Of a DNA stretch of 9,459 bases, positions 1 through 6,199 are shown piece after piece. This DNA comes from Ignavibacteriales bacterium. GTDB lineage: Bacteria; Bacteroidota; Ignavibacteria; Ignavibacteriales; Melioribacteraceae. The position numbers and the translations under genes are program-made. The DNA lies in NCBI GenBank assembly GCA_020059785.1, contig JAGVBL010000399.1, positions 1-9,459 of the forward strand, in the 5' to 3' direction. Within the stretch, counting starts at the first letter, position 1. Each line of letters opens with the position of its first letter. The notes under the pieces are model-generated. The model did not search any database. It saw only the letters and a list, made by a program, of their open reading frames with translations, and was not told where the DNA came from.

Positions 1-890
1 AGAAATTTGGTTTTGATGGAATCAAATTTTCCACCGGAATTAAATGCAGTGTTTAAAAATATTGAGACAAACTTTACTCCATGGGCATTTAATTCACAAG
101 ATAGGGCTAATTGGGCTGAGGGAATGGGGATTAAAACATTAGCAGAAGACAGAGAAGGAGAGTTTTTATTCTGGGTCGGTTGCGCCGGTTCATTTGATGC
201 CCGGTATCAAAAAGTAACAAAATCGATTGCTAAATTGATGCAAATTGCTAATATTGACTTCAGAATCCTTGGAAATGAAGAAAAATGCAACGGTGATACT
301 GCGCGTAGACTTGGTAATGAGTATTTAGCCCAGATGCTTATGCAAGAAAATGTTGAAATACTAAATAATTATGGGGTAAAAAAATAGTTACTGGATGTCC
401 GCATTGTTATAATTCACTTAAAAATGAATTTCCGCAGTTTGGCGGCAATTATGAGGTAATGCATCATTCAGAATTAATTTCTAAGTTAGTGAGTGAAGGT
501 AAGATTAATCTTAGATCTGAAGATAAAAAATCCAAAATAACTTTTCATGATTCTTGTTATTTAGGCAGATATAATAACATTTATAATGAACCAAGGTTAC
601 CACTGAAAAAGCTTAATGGTGTTGAATTAGTTGAAATGGATAGAAATAAAGACAAGGGATTTTGTTGCGGTGCTGGTGGAGGCAGAATGTTTTTAGAAGA
701 AACGGAAGGAACCAGAATTAATATAAATAGAACTGAAGAGGCTGTAAGAACAGAAGCTGATACAATTGCTTCAGCTTGTCCGTTTTGTATGACAATGATG
801 TCGGATGGGTTAAAATCGCTGGAAAAATCAGATCAAGTTTTTGTTAAAGATATTGCAGAAATAGTGCTCGAAAATACAATTACAAATTAA
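1..890 (+). pseudogene. Two-CCG-domain Fe-S oxidoreductase (HdrB/GlpC-like), 5' partial, frameshifted
   Basis: The reading frame is open from base 1, so the N-terminal part lies outside the window. The protein belongs to the (Fe-S)-binding proteins with two cysteine-rich CCG domains, as in HdrB/HdrD, GlpC and LutA; these bind Fe-S clusters and pass electrons between a quinone or flavoprotein partner and a dehydrogenase. Domain 1 shows GCAGSFD (Cys codon 181-183), KCNGD (286-288) and CPHC (396-407). Domain 2 shows DSCYLGR (555-557), CCGAGGG (663-668) and CPFC (777-788). The frame used up to base 387 ends in TAG straight after GVKK. In the -1 frame the protein continues as IVTGCPHCYNSL, exactly as the family requires, so the ATG at 459 is not a believable independent start. 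The shift falls in a 7-A run where 8 are expected. It may be sequencing error, a real mutation, or recoding. Without it, the CPHC of domain 1 and all of domain 2 are lost. The partner cannot be identified from the window. Confidence 0.85.
378..387 (+). other. A-AAA-AAA slippery heptamer followed by TAG (frameshift point)
   Basis: Seven A residues at 378-384 are read in the upstream frame as gtA AAA AAA TAG. This is the bacterial -1 slippery arrangement X-XXX-XXX with a stop as the next codon. A one-base back-slip gives AAA ATA GTT ACT and restores the Fe-S protein. GGGG lies directly upstream at 373-376. A CCGC/GCGG hairpin lies at about 433-446, too far downstream for a classical stimulator. 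Homopolymer sequencing error explains the sequence equally well. Confidence 0.6.
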
Positions 891-906
891 TTTCTTATCA
901 CAACCT

Positions 907-916
907 AAAAGGAGGT
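907..916 (+). promoter_or_regulatory. Perfect Shine-Dalgarno of the histone-like gene
   Basis: AAAAGGAGGT sits 4 nt before the ATG at 921 and is fully complementary to the anti-SD core. It fixes that start and suggests a highly translated product. Such a strong SD is uncommon in classical Bacteroidetes. Confidence 0.85.
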
Positions 917-920
917 ACCT

Positions 921-1118
921 ATGCAGAAATACAATAATCTTATTGAATTCTTAAAAACTCTTGAAGTTGATGTAGCAAAGTTTTACGAAAAAGGTCAGTC
1001 TGCAGCCGGAACACGTTTAAGAAAAGGTCTTAGCGAATTAAAAAGACTGGCTCAGGATATGAGAAATGAAATCCAGGAAGTTAAAGCTCAGAGAAAAGGT
1101 GATAAACCTTCCAATTAA
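921..1118 (+). CDS. Histone H1-like DNA-binding protein (Hc1 family)
   Basis: This 65-residue protein is rich in charged residues and resembles the small histone H1/Hc1-like proteins widespread in Bacteroidota, Chlorobi and Chlamydiae, which bind DNA and are thought to compact the nucleoid. The signature block is FYEKGQSAAGTRLRKGLSEL at about residues 21-40, followed by a helical stretch, KRLAQDMRNEIQEVKAQ, and a short lysine-containing tail. It appears wholly helical, with no signal peptide or membrane segment. It lacks the long Lys/Ala-rich C-terminal tail of chlamydial Hc1, as is usual for the short Bacteroidota forms. The start is fixed by the perfect SD. It lies 30 nt after the Fe-S gene and is closed by its own strong terminator, so it probably forms the end of that transcript or a short unit of its own; no clear promoter was found in the gap. 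Family assignment is by recognised motif; DNA binding is inferred from the family. Confidence 0.85.
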   Translation: MQKYNNLIEFLKTLEVDVAKFYEKGQSAAGTRLRKGLSELKRLAQDMRNEIQEVKAQRKGDKPSN

Positions 1119-1136
1119 ATTAGTTGCTAACTTTTG

Positions 1137-1170
1137 AAAAGCTGGGTTAATTATTAATCCAGCTTTTTTT
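1137..1170 (+). terminator. Intrinsic terminator after the histone-like gene
   Basis: A 14-bp stem, aaaagctgggttaa (1137-1150) with ttaatccagctttt (1154-1167) and one G-T wobble, closes on a 3-nt loop. It runs into seven T residues at 1164-1170. This is the best terminator in the window. It ends only 7 nt before the start codon of the next gene. Confidence 0.9.
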
Positions 1171-1177
1171 ATAATCT

Positions 1178-2303
1178 ATGAAATCGATCTGCAAATTATT
1201 TTTTTCCCTCTTACTTTTATTTTTCATTCAAGGCTCTCAAAAAGAATCTTCGATAACTTCTTATTCTAGCATAGAAGATTCTACAATTACTGTTAAATTG
1301 AGTTTTGTTGGCGATATTATGTGCCACACTCCACAGATAGAGTATGCAAAAATTGGCAGTGACAGCTTCGATTTTCTTCCAACATTTAAAATGGTCCAAC
1401 AATATTTGTCAGATTCCGACATAACATTTGGTAATCTTGAAACAGTTATAGCCGGCAGATCAGAAAGATATTCAGGTTACCCATTATTCAATTCACCAGA
1501 CGAATTATTAGATGCACTAAAATTCTAAGGTTTCGATATTCTATTTACATCTAACAATCACAGTCTGGATAGAGGGGTAAAGGGAGTTGAAAGAACCATC
1601 AGGCAAATAAAGAACAGGAACCTCGTTAATAGCGGTACCTACCTATCTCAACATTCAAGAGATTCATTGTTGGTAGTTGAAAAAAAATGGATTGAAAATT
1701 GGAATTCTAAGCTATACTTATGGCTTGAATGGAAATTTACTGCCTAAATCAAAAAGTTATTTTGTAAATGTTATTGATACGAATATTATTAAAAAAGATG
1801 TTACCGGCTTGACCGACAAGAATGTTAATGTAATCTTAGTTTATTATCATTTTGGTGATGAATATTCACGAACGCCTTCAAAGTATCAGGAGGAGATTGT
1901 TAGTAAGACCTTTGAATACGGTGCGGATATAATTATAGGAAGTCATCCGCATGCTATTCAACCAGCACGATTTGTTGAGAAAACAAATGGAAAACTTAAA
2001 AGGGGATTCGTTGCTTATTCGTTGGGGAATTTTGTATCAAATCAGCGGTGGAGATTTTCTGATGCGGGTGTTATTTTGAATCTGGAGATTAGACATAATG
2101 AAAGTATCGGTTCAACATGGTTGAATGATGTTAAAGCAATACCGACATGGGTATTTAAGGGCAGGATTGAGAACAAAAATCAGTTTGTTATACTTCCTTC
2201 TGACACAGCCAAATTAGCATCGGTACCAAAATTTCTTGGTAAGGAGGTTAGAGAGAAATTATTGGAAAGTTATAACGATACGATGGAAATTCTATTCAAA
2301 TAA
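1178..2303 (+). pseudogene. CapA-family (PGA_cap) metallophosphatase-like protein, broken by a nonsense codon and a frameshift
   Basis: The repaired frame encodes about 374 residues with a hydrophobic N-terminal export signal (MKSICKLFFSLLLLFFIQG). All hallmarks of the CapA/PgsA capsule-synthesis family, which has a calcineurin-like fold, are present: FVGDIMCH, ITFGNLETVI, TSNNHSLDRG, YYHFGDEYSRTP, IIIGSHPHAIQP and AYSLGNF. CapA proteins take part in polyglutamate capsule export, but many homologues in this branch have no known role. There are two lesions. A TAA stop at 1526-1528 follows ALKF, where the frame continues GFDILFTSNNHS. An 8-A run at 1680-1687 (7 expected) shifts the frame: VVEK then resumes in another frame as NGLKIGILSYTYG. 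The segment after 1677 could only be made from a TTG start and would lack the signal peptide and half the fold. Intact motifs on both sides imply recent decay. The start codon sits 7 nt after a terminator with no SD. No capB/capC neighbours are present, so a capsule role cannot be claimed. Confidence 0.85.
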
Positions 2304-2318
2304 TGAATCTGATTTTCA

Positions 2319-2326
2319 TATCTTTG
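2319..2326 (+). promoter_or_regulatory. Predicted -7 element (TATCTTTG) of the MFS-dus-apt operon
   Basis: TATCTTTG matches the Bacteroidota -7 consensus TANNTTTG and lies 22 nt before the transporter ATG. The -33 region at about 2295 is only a weak match (TTC instead of TTG). The element sits just beyond the end of the capA pseudogene. Prediction by consensus only. Confidence 0.5.
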
Positions 2327-2348
2327 CGCACACTAAAGAAATCATTTA

Positions 2349-3542
2349 ATGAAAAATAAAGCTTCACTAAGCATAATATTTGTTACAGTTTTTATTGACC
2401 TAATGGGTTTTGGAATTTTAATTCCCATTCTTCCAACATTCGCAAGCAAAAATCTGAATATCTCCGATTTTGGGATAGGGGCGATAGTTGCTATTTATTC
2501 TTTAATTCAATTTTTCTTTAATCCTATTCTTGGAAGATTATCGGATAGGATAGGAAGAAGACCGGTAATTTTAGTAACACAATTAATAACTGCTTCATCA
2601 TATCTGATGTTCAGTTTTTCTAATTCATTTCTGATTTTATTTTTATCCCGTATGTTAGCTGGATTTGGAGGAAGCAACATCGGGGTTGCCCAGGCATATA
2701 TTGCAGATATTACATCAAAAGAAGAACGAAGTAAAGGGATGGGAATTATTGGTGCAGCATTCGGACTTGGATTTGTATTCGGACCATTGATTGGTGCATT
2801 ACTCTCAAAATATGGTTATCATGTTGCCGGTTATGGAAGTGCAACTTTTACTTTGCTGGCATTTTCTTTTGCTCTTTTTATGCTGCCGGAATCTAATCTG
2901 AATAAAAAAAGTGATACCAAAATTACTCTTAAACTGTTCGATCTAAGTTATACTAAAAAAGTTATAGCACACCCGAGTTTGGGATTTTTGATTATTCTGT
3001 TTTTCATAATAATTTTTTCAATGGCAAATATCTACGGTACATTTGCAATACTTGGTTACAAAGTATATCATTTTTCAGATCAGCAAACAGGAATGTTATT
3101 TGGAATATCAGGAATTTTTGGTGCATTGATTCAGGGTGGTTTAATGAAAATCCTGACAATTAAATTCGGTAATAGAAATTTGGTTTTAGCCGGTTCATTT
3201 TTTATGATGATAGGACTTGGATTTTTACCATATGGTCATAATTTTTTAGGCGTTGCAATAGTAATTTCAATCTTATCAATTGGCACTGGAATTTTGCAAC
3301 CAACTATTTTAAGTATGATATCTAGATATTCACCTGAACATGAACAAGGTTCAGTACTGGGAATTAATCAGTCATTTTCGGCATTTGCCAGAGTATTAGG
3401 TCCTTTGTGGGGAGGATTCGCATACGACTTTTTCGGTTATCAATTTCCATTTTTAACTGGTGCAGCTTTTACATTTTTTACATTTCTCCTTGCATTCTTT
3501 TTACTAAATGAAAAGAGATTGATTGAGGTAAAGAATGTTTAA
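2349..3542 (+). CDS. MFS drug/proton antiporter-like transporter (DHA1/TetA-like)
   Basis: This 397-residue protein has about 12 hydrophobic segments, the normal length and topology of DHA1 efflux transporters of the inner membrane. TM1 carries FIDLMGFGILIPILP (about residues 16-30), the DHA1 motif with an acidic residue. Motif A, GRLSDRIGRRP (62-72), follows TM2. AYIADITSKEERSKG (116-130) is the TetA-type loop. The antiporter-type motif C, GLGFVFGPLIGALL, lies at 139-152. A hydrophilic linker at about 181-200 separates the two six-helix halves. The substrate cannot be deduced; TetA-like annotation is common in this group and does not demonstrate tetracycline resistance. The gene begins just after a predicted -7 element and overlaps the dus gene by 8 nt, so it is translationally coupled to two nucleotide/tRNA genes. 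That arrangement gives no obvious functional clue. Confidence 0.88.
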   Translation: MKNKASLSIIFVTVFIDLMGFGILIPILPTFASKNLNISDFGIGAIVAIYSLIQFFFNPILGRLSDRIGRRPVILVTQLITASSYLMFSFSNSFLILFLSRMLAGFGGSNIGVAQAYIADITSKEERSKGMGIIGAAFGLGFVFGPLIGALLSKYGYHVAGYGSATFTLLAFSFALFMLPESNLNKKSDTKITLKLFDLSYTKKVIAHPSLGFLIILFFIIIFSMANIYGTFAILGYKVYHFSDQQTGMLFGISGIFGALIQGGLMKILTIKFGNRNLVLAGSFFMMIGLGFLPYGHNFLGVAIVISILSIGTGILQPTILSMISRYSPEHEQGSVLGINQSFSAFARVLGPLWGGFAYDFFGYQFPFLTGAAFTFFTFLLAFFLLNEKRLIEVKNV

Positions 3543-4533
3543 AGTTGGCAAATTAGAATTGGACAATGCTTTATTGTTGGCGCCGATGGAAGATGTAACA
3601 GATATTGCATTCAGAAAAATTTGTAAAGAATTTGGCGCCGATATAGTATATACAGAGTTTGTTAATTCCGATGGACTAATCCGTGCGAATAAAAAAACTG
3701 AAAAGAAACTTGAAATTACTGAAGAAGAAAGACCTGTTGGAATTCAGATTTACGGCGGAAACCTTGAACCGATGATTCAAGCGGCTCAAATTGCTGAAGA
3801 AAAAAATCCGGACATTATTGATATAAATGCCGGATGCTGGGTTAAGAAAATTGCCGGGCGTGGTGCCGGAGCCGGTTTACTTAAAGATCCTTGCTATATG
3901 CAAACTATGGTAGAAAGTATTGTTAAAGCTGTGAAGGTTCCCATAACTGTTAAAACGAGAATCGGTTGGGATGCCAATTCGATAAACATTTTGGATGTTT
4001 CTAAAAGAATTGAAGATGCCGGTGCTTCCGCCTTAACTCTTCATTGCAGAACAAAAGTTCAGGGTCATAGCGGTGATGCAGATTGGTCATGGATTAATAA
4101 AGTAAAAGAGGTTATTAACATACCTGTTGCATTGAACGGGGGAGTCTTTACTGCACACGATGTAGTAAGAGCATTCAACGAGACTAACGCGGATGCAGTT
4201 ATGATTGCAAGAGGAGCAATTGAACATCCATGGATATTCAGAGAAGCCAAACAGCTTATTAGATCCGGAAAATTTGAAGATGTTTCGATTGACGAAAGAA
4301 TTAACACTTGCTTACGGCATCTTAAATACTCTTTGGAAATTAAGGATGAACGGGCAGCCATTCTACCTTTTAGAAAATACTACGCCGGATATTTAAAGGG
4401 GTTACCCAAATCTAAAGATGTTAGAATAGAATTATATAAACAATTACATTATGCTCCCATTGAGGAGATACTACTTAAATACTTACATGAATTGCATACT
4501 CATAATTTATTAGAAAAAGATTATTCGGAGTGA
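3535..4533 (+). CDS. dusB: tRNA-dihydrouridine synthase (DusB-like)
   Basis: This 332-residue FMN enzyme reduces specific uridines to dihydrouridine in the tRNA D-loop, using NADPH. The TIM-barrel motifs appear in order: APMEDVTDIAFR (16-27) at the FMN site; DINAGCWVKKIAGRGAGAG (96-114) with the catalytic Cys101; KTRIGWD (140-146); LHCRTKVQGHSGDADW (169-184); NGG (201-203); and MIARGAIEHPWIF (223-235). A helical Dus C-terminal domain follows. The ATG at 3535 is preceded by GAGG (3525-3528) and lies inside the transporter reading frame, an 8-nt overlap. The residue after the catalytic Cys is Trp instead of the usual Pro of GCPVKK. All other catalytic and FMN residues look intact, so activity is expected. 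Assignment to DusB rather than DusA or DusC rests on the motif context and is probable, not certain. Confidence 0.92.
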   Translation: MFKVGKLELDNALLLAPMEDVTDIAFRKICKEFGADIVYTEFVNSDGLIRANKKTEKKLEITEEERPVGIQIYGGNLEPMIQAAQIAEEKNPDIIDINAGCWVKKIAGRGAGAGLLKDPCYMQTMVESIVKAVKVPITVKTRIGWDANSINILDVSKRIEDAGASALTLHCRTKVQGHSGDADWSWINKVKEVINIPVALNGGVFTAHDVVRAFNETNADAVMIARGAIEHPWIFREAKQLIRSGKFEDVSIDERINTCLRHLKYSLEIKDERAAILPFRKYYAGYLKGLPKSKDVRIELYKQLHYAPIEEILLKYLHELHTHNLLEKDYSE

Positions 4534-4535
4534 TT

Positions 4536-5057
4536 ATGGATCTTAAAAATACTATTAGGGATGTGCCGGATTTTCCAAAGAAAGGGATTGTTTTTAAGGA
4601 CATTACAACGTTACTTAAAAATCCCGAGGCACTTACTTATGCAGCAGAAGAACTTTATAAACTTGCTAAAAATAAGAAGATAACAAAGGTAGCTGGGATT
4701 GAATCTCGCGGATTTATACTCGGCGGAATTTTAGCCCAGAATCTTAATGCCGGATTTGTCCCTATTCGTAAACCGGGGAAACTACCCGCTGAAACAATTT
4801 ATGAATCATATTCACTTGAATACGGAACAGATTCAATAGAAATACACAAAGATGCAATAGGACCTGACGATATAGTCTTGCTCCATGATGACTTGTTAGC
4901 TACCGGTGGCACTATGGAAGCTGCAGTCAAATTGATTGAAAAACTTGGTGGAAAAGTGGAACAAATTTCATTTTTGATTGAATTGAATTTTTTGAATGGT
5001 CGTGAGAAATTAAAAAATTATGATGTTCATTCATTAATTCAATATAATGCGGAATAA
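4536..5057 (+). CDS. apt: Adenine phosphoribosyltransferase
   Basis: Apt catalyses adenine + PRPP to AMP + PPi in cytosolic purine salvage. The 173 residues match the family's usual length. Visible motifs are TIRDVPDFPKKGIVFKDIT at the N-terminus, ESRGF (56-60) of the purine hood, VPIRKPGKLP (75-84), the flexible catalytic loop around YESYSLEYG (89-97), and the PRPP-binding loop DDLLATGGT (118-126). The ATG at 4536 was chosen because GGAG at 4527-4530 stands 5 nt before it. An in-frame GTG at 4530 would add two residues but overlaps the SD and is unlikely. The gene begins 2 nt after the dus stop and is the last gene of the transporter-dus-apt operon. No convincing terminator follows; only a weak 6-bp aaacac/gtgttt hairpin was seen at 5068-5089. 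Confidence 0.95.
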   Translation: MDLKNTIRDVPDFPKKGIVFKDITTLLKNPEALTYAAEELYKLAKNKKITKVAGIESRGFILGGILAQNLNAGFVPIRKPGKLPAETIYESYSLEYGTDSIEIHKDAIGPDDIVLLHDDLLATGGTMEAAVKLIEKLGGKVEQISFLIELNFLNGREKLKNYDVHSLIQYNAE

Positions 5058-5131
5058 ATTAATGTAGAAACACCAAATAGAAAGTGTTTAAATGATAATA
5101 TTTTTCACTAGCTGACTTGGAAAGGATTTTC

Positions 5132-5162
5132 TTGACAACCTTGAAATATGGGCTTATATTTG
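5132..5162 (+). promoter_or_regulatory. Strong promoter of the mazEF-type module
   Basis: TTGACA (5132-5137), a 17-nt spacer and TATATT (5155-5160) form a near-consensus sigma70 promoter. The same bases also fit the Bacteroidota rule, TTG-N20-TATATTTG (-7 element 5155-5162). Transcription would start at about 5166-5170, leaving a leader of about 15-20 nt before the antitoxin ATG at 5186. Confidence 0.75.
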
Positions 5163-5179
5163 GGTCGTAAAACTGGGTC
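5149..5179 (+). promoter_or_regulatory. Iterated TGGG(T)C boxes, candidate operator for the RHH antitoxin
   Basis: TGGGC at 5149, TGGGTC at 5161-5166 and TGGGTC at 5174-5179 are spaced 12 and 13 nt apart and straddle the -10 region and probable start site. Antitoxins with ribbon-helix-helix domains usually repress their own operon by binding short repeats in this position. The site is inferred from its place and repetition, not from a known consensus. Confidence 0.45.
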
Positions 5180-5185
5180 TTAATT

Positions 5186-5425
5186 ATGGAACAAATAAAA
5201 ATAAGTTTGAAAAAAGAACAGATCGAATTTATTCGAAATCATTCAAAATTTGGGTTCAAGGACAGAAGCTCATTAATTCGTAAAGCTGTTGAAGTCCTAA
5301 AAGAGAATATTGAGAGTGATAACTTAAAAACTTCTGCTAAAATACTTTCAGAAATTTATTCAAACGATGATAGAACAAAGGAGTGGATAAACGATTCCAA
5401 TAAGAGCTGGCCGGATGATAATTAA
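5186..5425 (+). CDS. Ribbon-helix-helix antitoxin (MazE-like partner of MazF)
   Basis: This 79-residue protein has an N-terminal RHH (CopG/Arc-type) DNA-binding domain at about residues 3-42: strand QIKISLKKEQIEFI, then helix/turn NHSKFGFKDRSSLIRKAVEVL. The C-terminal tail (about 43-79) is polar and acidic with two Trp residues (EWINDSNKSWPDDN). Such tails usually wrap around and inhibit the toxin. The gene lies immediately upstream of a MazF toxin and overlaps it by 11 nt, the normal antitoxin-first order that keeps inhibitor in excess. It follows a strong promoter with repeated boxes, consistent with autorepression by the toxin-antitoxin complex. Sequence similarity to E. coli MazE is not evident. 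The antitoxin role is inferred from fold plus position. Confidence 0.82.
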   Translation: MEQIKISLKKEQIEFIRNHSKFGFKDRSSLIRKAVEVLKENIESDNLKTSAKILSEIYSNDDRTKEWINDSNKSWPDDN

Positions 5426-5774
5426 AAAAGGAATGATACTAGATATCAATTTAGAGCCAACCAAAGGATCCGAAACAGGCAAAATTAGACCATGTATAGT
5501 TGTTACAAATAATTTTTATAATGAGTTGGTTCCGGTTATTCAAGTTGTTCCTATTACTTCATGGAGTGAAAAAAAAGGATTGGTACAAACTAATGTTGAA
5601 ATTGAACCTAGTGTGGAGAATGGATTAACAAAAAAATCGATTGCAGATTGTTTGCAAACCAGACCAATTGATTACAAAGAGAGATTAGTGAAAATAAGGG
5701 GAATGGTAAGTGATGAAGAACTACGGAAAATTGATGCTGCCATATTATCCGTATTTGGAATTAATTTGAAGTAG
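5415..5774 (+). CDS. mazF: MazF/PemK-family endoribonuclease toxin
   Basis: This 119-residue toxin is a full-length PemK/MazF SH3-like barrel. MazF cleaves single-stranded RNA at short sequence motifs and halts growth when the antitoxin is lost. Visible motifs are the N-terminal KKGMILDINLEPTKGSETG, then KIRPCIVVTN with Arg25, and VVPITS with Thr48. These match the catalytic Arg25 and Thr48 of Bacillus subtilis MazF in both position and context. The C-terminal signature SIADCLQTRPIDYKERL (75-91) is also present. The ATG at 5415 lies inside the antitoxin gene, so translation is probably coupled; no strong SD of its own is visible. All active-site residues are intact, so the toxin is probably functional. 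Its cleavage sequence cannot be predicted from the protein. Confidence 0.92.
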   Translation: MIIKKGMILDINLEPTKGSETGKIRPCIVVTNNFYNELVPVIQVVPITSWSEKKGLVQTNVEIEPSVENGLTKKSIADCLQTRPIDYKERLVKIRGMVSDEELRKIDAAILSVFGINLK

Positions 5775-5943
5775 TGATGATACAATGCTTTCTCTTAATT
5801 CTTTTAGTCAGACGATCCACTTTGCATATCAGACATTTCTAAAAATATTTAAAATCATAATTATTTTCTAGTCTATCTTTGTCTAATGATTATCTTAATC
5901 TATTTTCGAAAATTTATTAATGTATTCTTTAATTTATAAGCAG

Positions 5944-5951
5944 TATATTTG
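5944..5951 (+). promoter_or_regulatory. Predicted -7 element (TATATTTG) of the 74-aa/nucleotidyltransferase module
   Basis: TATATTTG fits TANNTTTG and is the same octamer as in the mazEF promoter. It lies 23 nt before the ATG at 5975. The -33 position is poor (TG only, around 5921). The rest of the 200-nt gap 5775-5974 is AT-rich; a second TATCTTTG octamer at 5874-5881 is the only other thing I see there. Confidence 0.45.
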
Positions 5952-5974
5952 TATTGAAAAAAGAATAAACTACC

Positions 5975-6199
5975 ATGACAGAAAAAGAAATATATAAGGC
6001 AAGAGCAGAAGGATTAAATTGGATTGCTGAGAAGAGGGCATTATATAATTCTGATCATTTTTTTGAACTATTAGATATAGCATTTCAGATATCAAAAGAA
6101 AACTCACCAAATTACAAACTCCATAGAGATGAAAAAATTATGGAGAAAATTAAATTCCGAAAAGCACTGAATGCATTATTTCTAAATGACAAACTTTGA
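5975..6199 (+). CDS. Hypothetical 74-aa protein, candidate antitoxin-like partner of the nucleotidyltransferase
   Basis: I do not recognise this protein. Its 74 residues are strongly charged and predicted by eye to be mostly helical, with no signal peptide and no membrane segment. The N-terminus, MTEKEIYKARAEGLNWIAEKRALYNSDHFF, gives way to an amphipathic stretch (LLDIAFQISKENSPNYKL) and a lysine-rich C-terminal helix. No RHH, HTH or HEPN RxxxxH motif is evident. It overlaps the following nucleotidyltransferase gene by 14 nt, and a TANNTTTG element stands just upstream, so the two genes form a compact two-gene unit. This architecture, immediately after a mazEF pair, suggests an antitoxin or accessory subunit. 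That is inference from context only. The ATG at 5975 has no strong SD; the region before it is A-rich (AAAAAAGAATAAA). Confidence 0.7.
   Translation: MTEKEIYKARAEGLNWIAEKRALYNSDHFFELLDIAFQISKENSPNYKLHRDEKIMEKIKFRKALNALFLNDKL

Noticed and set aside
459..890. Independent gene starting at ATG 459
   Set aside because: The sequence from 388 to 458 encodes the conserved CPHC-containing part of the same Fe-S protein in this frame, and the GAGG before 459 is too close to serve as an SD. It is the C-terminal part of a split gene.
1170..1175. TATAAT as a -10 promoter element
   Set aside because: It lies 2 nt before the start codon and consists mostly of the terminator tail; transcription would start inside the gene.
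1677..2303. Separate protein starting at TTG 1677
   Set aside because: It is the C-terminal half of the CapA-family fold. The first half, with the metal-binding motifs, lies just upstream in another frame.
5068..5089. Terminator after apt
   Set aside because: The aaacac/gtgttt stem is only 6 bp, AT-rich, has a 10-nt loop and lacks an immediate T-run.
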